A stretch of DNA of 64,000 bases from Mariniblastus sp. Its GTDB lineage: Bacteria; Planctomycetota; Planctomycetia; Pirellulales; Pirellulaceae. A model generated the notes under the pieces. That model was given only the letters and a program-made list of their open reading frames with translations, was not told the DNA's origin and searched no databases. Positions 17,193 through 25,936 of this stretch are shown in pieces. Made by a program: the position numbers and the translations under genes. How positions within the stretch are numbered: position 1 is the first letter of the stretch; the number at the start of each line of letters is the position of its first letter. Location of the stretch: positions 1 to 64,000 of the forward strand of contig JAKVBG010000022.1 in the NCBI GenBank assembly GCA_022447605.1, read 5' to 3'.

Positions 17193-18374
17193 GGGATCTG
17201 CTTCCGGAGAGGCGCTGCCGATCGACTCAAAAATGGCCGTTAAGGGGATGTGGCGTGTTCGTCTCTGCATCCGGTCATGGCGTGGGTACTGGCCTTCAAA
17301 GATCCCCTGCAATCCAACGGGTAAATCCTGGTTCCCGGCATAAGCCAGGACGATGGACAGGTTCCCGTCAAAACTGAAATCATCCTGCCCTTCATCCTTG
17401 AGCCGGATTCGGCCGGAGAGTCGCATGAAACGGTAGCGGTCGTTTCTGCCGGCCGGGATCATGGTCAGCTGGCCCGTGACGCGCTCGATGCGAAAAGCTT
17501 CCTTGCTGACCGGATCGGTGCGTTCCATGATGCCGGGTGGATAGACCTGGGAGAGCCAGGGGAACAACTCCGACGCATCGACGGTTGTTTCCTGCCCGGA
17601 GTAAGTCAGCGATTGCCATGCTTCTTCTTCGAGTGGTACGGTTTCTACCACCGGTGCGCTGTAGGCCCGCATTCGTTCATCGTGCAGGGTGACGATGGTG
17701 CGGATACCCCTGCCCTTTGCGAGGCCGGGCAGGCTGACCGGGCGGGCTGTGCGGGAAACGGGAAGCTGCAGTTTTCGGTTGGACTTCTGCAATTCGGTCA
17801 GCGTTGCCTGGGCGATATTTCTGCCCGGGCCGCGACCGGGTGGAAACCCGTCAAACGAGTGAACCAGATTTCCCTGGGGATCGATGATCGCAATGTCGAC
17901 ATTACTGTGTGACGGCTGCCTTCGCCCCTGCCCTTGTCGGGGCGGCTGGGGCCGGTTCACTCCCGGCTGGAATTTCTGCTGCCAGACCTGCTGGACGACC
18001 GGCGGCAGATCCTGGTCACCCCGGTGGCCATGCCAGGAAGTGACGATGTAAGGGGCCAGGGCGCGAACGACGCCCGGGTCGGTTAGTGAGGTCCCCCGGA
18101 CCTGAGTGGCCGTCGCTCAGCAGTGGCCACTGGTGATATCGCCGTAACGCGCATGGATGATGACCAGGCAAATAGGACGTTCTTCCTGCCTTGCCCGCTG
18201 TTGGGCTTCAGCCAACGAAGACTCCCAGTCCAATCGGTACATGGCCAGGTCGTCTTCACCCGGTTGTAGCTGTTGGAACCTTTCCAGGACTCGACCGGCC
18301 TCAGCATCCTGGGCGGAGCTGGGCTGGACCATCAATGCGATCAGGGGTGTGATGGCGAATATCAATCGGCGCAT
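17169..18374 (-). CDS. Secreted thioredoxin-like protein with in-frame UGA, probable selenoprotein
   Basis: The TGA at 18117-18119 separates two open segments in the same frame; joined, they encode 401 residues. The first 85 residues hold a signal peptide (MRRLIFAITPLIALMVQPSSA) and a thioredoxin-like strand ICLVIIHARYGDITSGHC. The UGA is codon 86, directly after Cys85, giving a C-U pair. Beyond it the protein continues as ATATQVRGTSLTDPGVVRAL and YIVTSWHGHRGDQDLPP, then a Gly/Gln/Arg-rich linker and the thioredoxin-like pair IAIIDPQGNLVHSFDGFPPG. A C-terminal beta-rich domain has no clear relative. A perfect hairpin starts 13 nt after the UGA. A pseudogene is the main alternative. It overlaps the convergent DUF3592 gene by 24 bp. 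Confidence 0.68.
18089..18103 (-). promoter_or_regulatory. Candidate SECIS hairpin after UGA codon
   Basis: On the minus-strand mRNA, 13 nt after the UGA, AGGUCC (18103-18098) pairs perfectly with GGACCU (18094-18089) around a GGG loop (18097-18095). Position fits a bacterial SECIS. The loop lacks the usual GU pair, though opening the top C-G pairs would expose a larger G-rich loop, so this element is less typical than the one at 7647-7669. Confidence 0.5.
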
Positions 18375-18618
18375 GGAAATCTCCGGGGCGTGATCTGGTT
18401 GTCGGGCAACAGGGATGGCCGTTGCCGCCGCTCCCTCTTGACTCTGGCAAGATAATGGTTGGATCGGAGGTCAGCAAGAATCAGTGGAGTCGCCGGGGCG
18501 GTGATTCGGATACCATCCTGTCGTGTGGCATGGTTACTTGGTTCACGTACTCGTTGTTGGCGGAGGACAGGAAAATTGGAAAAAAGATCGCCCCATTGGT
18601 GCCCGCTGCCGTCAAAGT

Positions 18619-20331
18619 CTATCGACCCGGTAACGGCTTGATTGCCGGACGATTCCAGTCGACGCTCTGGTAACCGTCCGGTTTTTCCGGTTTGTTGACC
18701 GTGACGATCTCGTCATCCGGCTGAAACAGGGGCCAATCATCCGTTCGAAACGGTGAAGCCGGGAATCCCTGTCGATTATACAACAGGTTGCGGCGAGACG
18801 GATTCATGGCCCAGGCGTAACGGACGGCGACCGGTTGCGGCACGTTGATAGACGAGACGATTACCTGGTTATTTTCCATCCTGGCCTCGGCCCAATGCCA
18901 TTTCCGATCCAGGCCGGCGATGGCAAACCCGTTGAGAGGGCCCGCCTGGGCAGCCATCAATCCGGAGCCGGATCGGTCAAAATCGAGGACCACGCGATTC
19001 TGCTCGACCTGGTGGCCGATGTAGCGGGGGCCACTGCCGGTGATCTTTTTTCCATACGTGTTCTGCAAAGCGAGGTGCGCATGACGAATCCCGATCGGTT
19101 TTTTGTTTTTCGGGTGCAGGGCGATCGCATCCCCCGTATCGATCGAGACGACCATCCCGGTATTGACTACATCGCGGTCCACCAGTCGCATCGCGTCTCG
19201 GTTGACGGCCCAGGGCGCTTCCAGTCCCTCGACCGGTTTCTGTTGCGGTTCGTTCCAGCTCGGTAACTGGGTGAACTGAAACGGGAAATCATCCGGGACG
19301 TTCCCGGCCGATCGTTCATGCCAACTGTGGCGGTAGAAATCGATCAGCTGGGAGAGTTGCCCGCGGTAATGGACGGCCTGGGGCGCGTCCTTCGAGTTTC
19401 GCTCGCCTTGGTACCAGATCATGCCGCGAATCCCGTACGGTTGAATCGGGTAGATCATGGCGTTGTACAGGTGGCCCGGGTACTGGTGCCCCAGGTTGGC
19501 CGGTTGGGTAATGATGGGTGGGCCGAGTGATTTCCAACGGTTCTTCATCGTTTGGCCGGCGTCAATCTTGGCATCGTAATCTGCCAGTTCGGCGTGGAAA
19601 TCGGCCAGGGCTTTCTCCACCGTTGGGCCGGCGTTGCTGATCCTCCGCTGGGCGCTGGTGTCCAGTCTTTGCCGGTGTTGCCGGGCCCGTGGGTCATCCT
19701 GTTGGATCTCCCACGGCATCCAGCCCTCGATGGGTGTACCGGCGTAGGCGCGCTGAATGATCCCGACGGGGATCCCCAGTTCCTGCTGTAACGTCTTGCC
19801 AAAGTAGTACGCCACGGCCGAGGTCTCGGCGGCCGCCTGGGGATCGCAAGCTTTCCAGCGGGCCAGGCGGTCGCGGTTGATTTCCAGTGGTTCGTGCCAA
19901 TGTTCCCGCTCGGACCTGAAAATCCGCAGGTCGGGAAGGTTGACCTCGGTTTCCTGATCGGCCTCGAAGGAATTTTGCGTCGACCATCCCATGTTCGATT
20001 GACCGGCGCAGAGCCAGACTTCGCCGATGGCGATCTGGTTGATTTCGATCGTGTTCTCGGCTGAGAGGGTCAACGTATGACCGGTTGCGGGCGTGCCGGT
20101 TTCCAGGAACAGTTGCCAGCGTCCATCCGGTCCGGCCGTGGTTTGGGCTTCGGCGCCCCAGCTCGACTTGGCCGTGACGACCTGGCCGGGTGTGGCCCAG
20201 CCCCAGATCGCGTTGGCCGTTTGTTGCTGGAGGACCATCTGGTCACTAAAAATCCGGGGAACCCTCAGTTCCGCCTCGGCGACCGAACTGCCGGTGATAC
20301 CGAGGAGAACCAATAAAACGGACATTCTCAT
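18619..20331 (-). CDS. Sialate O-acetylesterase family protein, secreted
   Basis: A 570-residue protein with a signal peptide (MRMSVLLVLLGITGSSVAEA). The SGNH-type nucleophile motif is GEVWLCAGQSNMGWST (about 103-118). RGMIWYQGERNSKD matches the second conserved block, with Arg where most relatives have Ser or Ala in WYQGESN. DTGDAIALHPKNKKPIG holds the Asp/His region of the family. The N-terminal beta domain FSDQMVLQQQTANAIWGWA is standard for these enzymes. They remove acetyl groups from sialic acids or other acetylated sugars outside the cell. The sulfatase gene ends 72 bp upstream on the same strand, so the two likely form a glycan-degradation pair. Confidence 0.88.
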   Translation of the reverse strand: MRMSVLLVLLGITGSSVAEAELRVPRIFSDQMVLQQQTANAIWGWATPGQVVTAKSSWGAEAQTTAGPDGRWQLFLETGTPATGHTLTLSAENTIEINQIAIGEVWLCAGQSNMGWSTQNSFEADQETEVNLPDLRIFRSEREHWHEPLEINRDRLARWKACDPQAAAETSAVAYYFGKTLQQELGIPVGIIQRAYAGTPIEGWMPWEIQQDDPRARQHRQRLDTSAQRRISNAGPTVEKALADFHAELADYDAKIDAGQTMKNRWKSLGPPIITQPANLGHQYPGHLYNAMIYPIQPYGIRGMIWYQGERNSKDAPQAVHYRGQLSQLIDFYRHSWHERSAGNVPDDFPFQFTQLPSWNEPQQKPVEGLEAPWAVNRDAMRLVDRDVVNTGMVVSIDTGDAIALHPKNKKPIGIRHAHLALQNTYGKKITGSGPRYIGHQVEQNRVVLDFDRSGSGLMAAQAGPLNGFAIAGLDRKWHWAEARMENNQVIVSSINVPQPVAVRYAWAMNPSRRNLLYNRQGFPASPFRTDDWPLFQPDDEIVTVNKPEKPDGYQSVDWNRPAIKPLPGR

Positions 20332-20403
20332 CAGGTCATTCTCCGCACGAACATCGAATCAGAACATTGTTGCCGATGCGCACCCCTGTTTCGGGATCGC
20401 TTC

Positions 20404-21852
20404 TCATGGCATTTCCTGGTCGTTGCCCACGGAGGGTTCGGTCCAGGGCATCGGGTACTGCCTTGTTCCGGCGGCCTCGGCCGCCGCCCTTTCTTTCCAG
20501 GCATAATCTGGGTGAGCGTCCTGCCAGCGAGGGGGCTCCAGTCGCTTGGTCCAGTTTTGATAGCGGACCTCCATCTCTCGACAGACCTGGGGATGACTGG
20601 CCGACAGGTCCCGGTTTTCTCCCGGGTCCTGCTGCAGGTCGTAGAGCGCAGGCGCTTCCATCGGGATATCGCGTACCAATTTCCACCGACCATGGCGAAC
20701 CGCGTATCCCTGGCCACCGGAGACTCGCCAATAGAGTGTCGGGTGGGGAGGCTCGGTTGATTCGGACCTCAGGCAAGGTACCAGATCGACCCCGTCCACA
20801 TCGGCAGGGGTCTCCAGGCCTGCCAGGCCCAGAGCGGTGGGCAGGATGTCGAGGGCACTGACCGGCAGGTCCAGGGTAGAATCTTGAGGCAAGGTGCCGG
20901 GCATGCTGAATATCAACGGGACCCTGATGCCTCCCTCGTGCAACCAACCCTTGTTACCACGCAGGGGGCGATTATCGGCCACACCGCGGCGGCCGCCATT
21001 ATCACTCAAGAAGACGACCAGTGTCGTTTCGGTCAACTGCAACTGCTCCAGCCTGGCAAGCACGCGCTTGACACCCTCATCCACACCTTGGACCAGGGCC
21101 GCATATTTCCGGCGGCCCGCGTGCTGGATATGGTCGACCCGTTCCAGGTAGCGTTCGGTAACGTGATCGGGCGAATGCGGTGCGTTGTACATCAGGAACA
21201 GGCAAAACGGTTCCGATCGATGTTGGTCCAGGAACTGTTCGGCCTGGCCCGTCAAATCGTCGGTCAGGTAGGTCAGCGTGTCATTGGTCGGTTCGTCGTT
21301 TCGCCACATCGGGCTTTCATAGTCTTTTCCACCGGGCGTGGTCTTGAAGTAATGGTGGCCGCCCCCCAGGAAACCGTAGAACTGGGTAAACCCACGCCGG
21401 TTTGGCCGGAAGGGTTGCCCGGCACCCAGATGCCACTTGCCGATCAGACCTGTCACATAGCCTGCTTGCTGAAACAGATCGGGTAGCAGGCGGGTGGCTG
21501 GGTCGATTCCGATCTCGGAGTTTTTCTCGTTGTAGGGAGGATTTGATTCGTGGCCAAACGTCTGCTGGTATCTACCACTCAGGACACCGGCTCGTGACGG
21601 GCTACAGTAAGGATGGGACACATACCCGTTGGTACAGCGGATTCCCCGTTGGGCCAGCCGGTCGATGTTGGGCGTCTGGAAATCGATACAGCCGTAACAA
21701 CCGAGATCTCGGTAACCGAGATCGTCGGCCATGATCACGACCAGGTTCGGCCGAACCGGCTGCCGATTCGAACTGTCCAAATCGTGAACCCGCGCGGCCT
21801 GCAGAGTGGGACCGATCGTCAGGCAGAGGGTAAAAGCAAATAAAAAATTCAT
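20404..21852 (-). CDS. Secreted type I (formylglycine) sulfatase
   Basis: A 482-residue arylsulfatase-family protein with a signal peptide ending near LQAA. The metal-binding start LVVIMADDLGYRDLG (37-51) and the sulfatase signature CSPSR (Cys83 to Arg87, followed by GVLSGRY) are intact; Cys83 would be converted to formylglycine by an FGE or anSME enzyme not present in this window. GKWHLG and FLSDNGG supply the expected Lys/His and Asp/Asn ligands. Such enzymes release sulfate from polysaccharides such as carrageenan, ulvan or fucoidan; the substrate cannot be told. It is followed by the sialate esterase gene. Confidence 0.93.
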   Translation of the reverse strand: MNFLFAFTLCLTIGPTLQAARVHDLDSSNRQPVRPNLVVIMADDLGYRDLGCYGCIDFQTPNIDRLAQRGIRCTNGYVSHPYCSPSRAGVLSGRYQQTFGHESNPPYNEKNSEIGIDPATRLLPDLFQQAGYVTGLIGKWHLGAGQPFRPNRRGFTQFYGFLGGGHHYFKTTPGGKDYESPMWRNDEPTNDTLTYLTDDLTGQAEQFLDQHRSEPFCLFLMYNAPHSPDHVTERYLERVDHIQHAGRRKYAALVQGVDEGVKRVLARLEQLQLTETTLVVFLSDNGGRRGVADNRPLRGNKGWLHEGGIRVPLIFSMPGTLPQDSTLDLPVSALDILPTALGLAGLETPADVDGVDLVPCLRSESTEPPHPTLYWRVSGGQGYAVRHGRWKLVRDIPMEAPALYDLQQDPGENRDLSASHPQVCREMEVRYQNWTKRLEPPRWQDAHPDYAWKERAAAEAAGTRQYPMPWTEPSVGNDQEMP

Positions 21853-21967
21853 ACTGGGTCGTCCCGCGGTTATGCTAAGGCATCCTACCGACTCACAGGT
21901 CCGGGTTCAAGTTTGCCACCTCGTCCTGGCACTACCTGACGCCCAGTCCCGTTGGGACGACCAGCCA

Positions 21968-22504
21968 TCACAGGGTAGCGACGAGGAGCCGCTCCCGCAG
22001 TTTCATCAATCCCCGTCGCATGTTCGTTTTGACCGTGCCCAGAGGCATGTCAATCGCCGCCGCAATCTTGGAGTGTGACATCCCGTGGTAAACCCCCATC
22101 AGGATGACCTTGGACTGATCCGGTGGCAGTTGGTTGACCTGTTCCAGAGCCCGATCGGCTTCTTCGTTGACTTCGATTTTCTGAAACAGGTCGTCCGATG
22201 ATGCAGGGTCAAGGCCTTCCAGGCCGGTGGTCAGATTCCGCTTGGTGCGCCGCAGGCGATCGATCAACCGGCGTCGCGCCAACATGGCGATAAAGGTGCT
22301 TTCCGACGCGATAGAAGGGTCGTAACGCTCGGCCTTCCGCCAGATTTCAACGAAGATTTCCTGAACGGCATCCTCGGCATCCGATTCGGTGCTGGTCAGG
22401 CGTCTCGCCAGTGACCAGACCAACCCGCCAAACTGGTCGAGGCATTCCTGGACAGCGTCCGGGTCTCCTTCGGCAATTCGGTTTAGGATGTGAGGTTCTG
22501 ACAT
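21968..22504 (-). CDS. ECF-type RNA polymerase sigma factor
   Basis: A 178-residue sigma factor with region 2 (LVWSLARRL, ESDAEDAVQEIFVEIWRKAERYDPS) and region 4 (LPPDQSKVILMGVYHGMSHSKIAAAI, PLGTVKTNMRRGLMKLRERL) and no extra domain. It starts 20 bp after the cobalamin-binding protein gene and is the last gene of the minus-strand cluster that includes an anti-sigma factor. By analogy with RpoE/ChrR-type systems it probably drives its own cluster, including the lipid-modifying genes upstream. Its promoter motif was not identified. Confidence 0.93.
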   Translation of the reverse strand: MSEPHILNRIAEGDPDAVQECLDQFGGLVWSLARRLTSTESDAEDAVQEIFVEIWRKAERYDPSIASESTFIAMLARRRLIDRLRRTKRNLTTGLEGLDPASSDDLFQKIEVNEEADRALEQVNQLPPDQSKVILMGVYHGMSHSKIAAAIDMPLGTVKTNMRRGLMKLRERLLVATL

Positions 22505-22523
22505 GTGGAATTGATTAAATATT

Positions 22524-23588
22524 TCAGTGAGAATTTTGAGTTTGAACGAGTTCCGTACCTGTCTGCAATGCGCCCGTCAACGTTGAAGCGTAACCTTGTG
22601 CGCCGATTTGTCGCCAGATGTCCGGGGCGCTGCGGAAGGCTTGCCCGCCGACCATCACCCGGCAGCCGGGTGCGGTATCCTGAATCGCCAGAATGGTCTT
22701 GCGGACTGCTTTCAGCTGCGTCGTCAGGGCGGCCGAAAGGAGAACCAGCTCTGCCTCGAAACAGTCGGCGGCATGGGCAATATCGGTGTCCGGTGCATCG
22801 CCACCCAAGCAGATGGCTCGCCAGCCGGCCAGTTCGAACATGTCGGAAACGGCCCGCACCCCGATGTCGTGTACATTTTCCGCCACGGCAGCCGAGACGA
22901 TTGTCCGTCCGTTGGCCGGTTGACGATCGGCGTTGTAGCAGATCACGGACATGGCGCGTTCGGTTGTGGCGGTGACAAAATGTTCTTCCGAAATACTGAT
23001 TTCTGCCCGGTGCCACATCGCCCCCACTTCCCGTTGGGCGGCCAGGAGCACGTGCTCGTAGGCGTCCTCGACAGATAAGCCGTTTTCGATGGCGGTGGTT
23101 ACCAGGTTGATGGCGTGATGACTGTCCCCGTTCAGAACTGCGACCATGTACTGAATGGACAATTTTTCATGCGGTCGTTCTTCGACGATCATGTCTGCCC
23201 CTGGTTCAAAGACTTCCAGGCGATCCAGGGCCAGGTCAATGTATTCACCAACTTGTTTCTGTCCCGATTCCGGCAACTCTTCGGACAGGACATCGCGCAG
23301 GCAGACCAGGCTTTGCCGCAGCAGTTCGGGGGAAATATCTCGGGCCTGGAAGGCCGTCACGGACCAACTGACCTGAGAGGAGAAAAGTTTCGGTTCACGT
23401 TCCCCCAAGGCGGCCGACAATTCCAGCAAACGTTGCTGCATATGCTCTTTCCAATACCGAAAAGCGTGGTTGCCCATCGATGAGGCCAGGCCCGGGTTGG
23501 TCTCCAGAAGTCGATTGGCCGCCATGGCAGCATACGCCGGGGCGCTGCTGGCAACAAATTCGGCGGTAATCGCTTCGGTCTGTTTCAT
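22524..23588 (-). CDS. Cobalamin-binding protein with CarH-type light-sensor signature, no HTH
   Basis: From ATG 23588 the protein has 354 residues; the frame is open to 23696 but that extension overlaps the anti-sigma gene. Residues 1-130 are all-helical and resemble RsbR-type N-terminal modules rather than a MerR DNA-binding domain. Residues 140-220 form a B12-binding helical cap with W192-x9-E202-H203, the signature of CarH/LitR adenosylcobalamin photoreceptors. The Rossmann part has NVHDIG with His240 as likely lower cobalt ligand (Asn where most have Asp), then GWRAICLGGDAP and VMVGGQAF. Lying between an anti-sigma and a sigma gene, it most likely acts by binding one of them in response to B12 or light. 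Function is inferred. Confidence 0.8.
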   Translation of the reverse strand: MKQTEAITAEFVASSAPAYAAMAANRLLETNPGLASSMGNHAFRYWKEHMQQRLLELSAALGEREPKLFSSQVSWSVTAFQARDISPELLRQSLVCLRDVLSEELPESGQKQVGEYIDLALDRLEVFEPGADMIVEERPHEKLSIQYMVAVLNGDSHHAINLVTTAIENGLSVEDAYEHVLLAAQREVGAMWHRAEISISEEHFVTATTERAMSVICYNADRQPANGRTIVSAAVAENVHDIGVRAVSDMFELAGWRAICLGGDAPDTDIAHAADCFEAELVLLSAALTTQLKAVRKTILAIQDTAPGCRVMVGGQAFRSAPDIWRQIGAQGYASTLTGALQTGTELVQTQNSH

Positions 23589-23676
23589 GAATTCAGTTTC
23601 AGTTCGACGAGCACCAGCTCTGTTGGTTATGGTTGGCGAGTTTTGCTTTTGTTTTGATCTCGGCAAGACGATATGG

Positions 23677-24510
23677 CTAATCACCTGCATTTTCACTGAT
23701 CAAGACGACTCGTTTCAGGTCCGAGACCACGACACCACCGGGCGGCTCGCGCGTAACGGCAAAACCTTTGGCATCTGAGATCTTTAACTTGGCTCGAATC
23801 GGGATGGTTACTACCGCGACGCTGGCCTCGGTCGGCCCGTTATTACCAGGAAGCTGTGAGGTTCTGGCAATGTCAAACACTCCCCCGTCGACCCGTTGCT
23901 GAAATCCCCGTTCCCGGTCGATGATCCAGAGCTGGTACTGCTCCAAGCCAGGGTCGTTGACCGGCAAACCACGATACCGGGCGATCCCCTGCTGCATGGA
24001 GTCACTCCAGAGGATTTCCGCTGATTCGATTGACCCAGACAACGGGTCGCCTGTTGGCTGCAGTTCAACCCGTTTTAAATCAGGGACTCTTTCCAGTTGG
24101 GCAACAGTCAGCGGTGCGGGGCTCCCGCCCGTGTTCAGCCAGAGAAAACAGGCCAGGGCAATACTGGCTGCCAGCGCCATCCAGGCAACCACTTCTCGTA
24201 CCCCCATCGCCCCATCCGCGCTGGACGGATGCCGATTGCTAGTGGAATGCTTGGCCACCGGGGGTGAAGAAAACCGTTGCTGGGCGTCCGCCATCACTTG
24301 CGCGTAGAGGTGGCCAGGGAGTTCGGCGCGTTCCCTTTCTCCCAGCGCGACGTCGATCCGGGCAACGGTTAAGTCGAACGATCGGTCGTTCTCAAGTTCG
24401 GCAGACGAAGGGAAAGTCGCCAACAGGCTCTCTTCCGTTGGACTTAGACCGCTGATGGCCCGTCCAATCAAGAGATCCCATCCCTGCTCATTGGAGGAAG
24501 ATGAATTCAT
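23677..24510 (-). CDS. RskA-type anti-sigma factor
   Basis: A 277-residue protein whose N-terminal cytoplasmic part (LIGRAISGLSPTEESLLATFP and following) resembles zinc-free anti-sigma domains. One membrane segment lies at about residues 106-127 (VVAWMALAASIALACFLWL). The C-terminal region fits the RskA domain: QLWIIDRERGFQQRVDGGVFDI, VAVVTIPIRAKLKI, FAVTREPPGGVVVSD. RskA proteins hold ECF sigma factors at the membrane until regulated proteolysis. The sigma gene follows two genes later, with the cobalamin protein between. Confidence 0.87.
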   Translation of the reverse strand: MNSSSSNEQGWDLLIGRAISGLSPTEESLLATFPSSAELENDRSFDLTVARIDVALGERERAELPGHLYAQVMADAQQRFSSPPVAKHSTSNRHPSSADGAMGVREVVAWMALAASIALACFLWLNTGGSPAPLTVAQLERVPDLKRVELQPTGDPLSGSIESAEILWSDSMQQGIARYRGLPVNDPGLEQYQLWIIDRERGFQQRVDGGVFDIARTSQLPGNNGPTEASVAVVTIPIRAKLKISDAKGFAVTREPPGGVVVSDLKRVVLISENAGD

Positions 24511-24658
24511 TGGAGACCTCCCCGGTGAGACGAAACGGGCTGAACCGTTGCGAAGTAGACCTGGTTGTCAATTGGAGATAACATGATATTTCACTTGATC
24601 GATGGGGAAGGGCCGCCAGGTTCTTCAACCCGCTGGCCGATCCAGGCCAAAAATGATC

Positions 24659-25765
24659 CTACACAAAATTGTTTTCCGGTGCGACCGCTGCCTTTTCTAC
24701 TGGTTCCCCACAAGGCTGGGGTTCCAGCAGGAAATGGCCCACCATCCACTGTTGCCCCGACTGGTAGCCGAACAGCTCGGCACATGCGATCAGGAATAAA
24801 CGCCAACGTTGCAGCCATCGTTTTGCTTCCCGAGGCCCATAGTTGACAGAGAGTATCTGTAGAACCTGGTCTCTCTCCCTGTCCAGGAGTTCCAACCACG
24901 CATTGCAGGTTCTCTCGTAGTGGGTGCCGTTCCAGGTCCACTGCTGGCAAACCTTTAAATCCCGATCAAAGTGGCTCAACAGTCCCAGGCTGGGCATGAT
25001 CCCCCCTGAAAAGAAGTACTTTCCCATCCAGTTGGAGGCACCCTCGGACTGGAATTCGTAGGCGAATTGGGTATGGCAAAAGATATGGATAAACAGTTTG
25101 CCATCGCGATTTAACCAGCTGGAGGTACGGGCGAGGAGTTGTTCGTAATTGAACATATGTTCGAACATTTCACAGGAGACGATCCTGTCAAATGACAGGT
25201 TGGTCTCAAATTCATTCATGTCAGCTGTGACGATGTTCAAACGATTTGCCGCTCCCAGCCCCTCCGCCTGTTGCAGGATAAAGTCGCGCTGGCTGGCCGA
25301 GTTGGAGACGGCCGTAACTTGCAGGTTGGGAAAATTCTCCAGCATCCAGAGTGTCAGGCTGCCCCATCCGCACCCGAGTTCCAGGACGTCCATTCCATCC
25401 CTGATTTCGGCTCGTTCACACGTCGTCCGCAGTGCGGCGATTTCGGCTTCGGCTAATGTGGACTCAGCGGATTCAAACAGGCAACAACTGTATTTCAGTC
25501 GGGGACCCAGCATCCACCGAAAAAATTCGGCCGGAACCTCGTAGTGTTGCTCGTTGGCCAATTCGGGGACCCGGGCGATTGGGCCTTGGCGCATGGCTGC
25601 GGCAAACTCGACCAGTCCGTTCTCTTCCAGGTCCGCGTTTCGCATGCGCGTCTCTCGCAGTCGGGTGCCGCAATGGCGACGTACCAGTTTTCGAGTCAAC
25701 GAGTCCGGCAACCAACCGCGCTCGATTGCCTCGATCCCCAAGCGAGTAGCAAGCTGTTGAAACAT
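24659..25765 (-). CDS. Cyclopropane-synthase-like SAM methyltransferase (second copy, divergent)
   Basis: Start ATG 25765 is preceded by AGAGGG. The 368-residue protein has the SAM motif VLELGCGWGSLTLWMLENFP, VTAVSNSASQRDFI, the acidic VTADMNEFE, and SCEMFEHMFNYEQLL, matching the Cfa family but with a shorter, different N-terminal part. The bicarbonate/active-site region is only partly Cfa-like (FCHTQFAYEF). It may methylate unsaturated phospholipid acyl chains rather than make cyclopropanes; similar paired genes occur in furan and branched fatty-acid pathways. It lies 149 bp before the anti-sigma gene and 171 bp after the canonical Cfa gene. Confidence 0.85.
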   Translation of the reverse strand: MFQQLATRLGIEAIERGWLPDSLTRKLVRRHCGTRLRETRMRNADLEENGLVEFAAAMRQGPIARVPELANEQHYEVPAEFFRWMLGPRLKYSCCLFESAESTLAEAEIAALRTTCERAEIRDGMDVLELGCGWGSLTLWMLENFPNLQVTAVSNSASQRDFILQQAEGLGAANRLNIVTADMNEFETNLSFDRIVSCEMFEHMFNYEQLLARTSSWLNRDGKLFIHIFCHTQFAYEFQSEGASNWMGKYFFSGGIMPSLGLLSHFDRDLKVCQQWTWNGTHYERTCNAWLELLDRERDQVLQILSVNYGPREAKRWLQRWRLFLIACAELFGYQSGQQWMVGHFLLEPQPCGEPVEKAAVAPENNFV

Positions 25766-25936
25766 GATCAATTTCCCTCTGGTTTTGGGCCGCACAGAAA
25801 AACGCCCGACGACCTGTCCGACACGATCAATGGGTTGAACCTGCTCCTGCGAAGCGTTGCATGTTGGCCAGGTTCGTTCTGTTTCAGTCCACTCATGATC
25901 ATTCCAATTACGGACAGGATGACTTGATTTGCTCGA

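Noticed and set aside
22505..24658. Cobalamin riboswitch near the B12-binding gene
   Set aside because: No B12-box or related conserved blocks were seen in the short gaps around the gene; B12 is more likely sensed by the protein.
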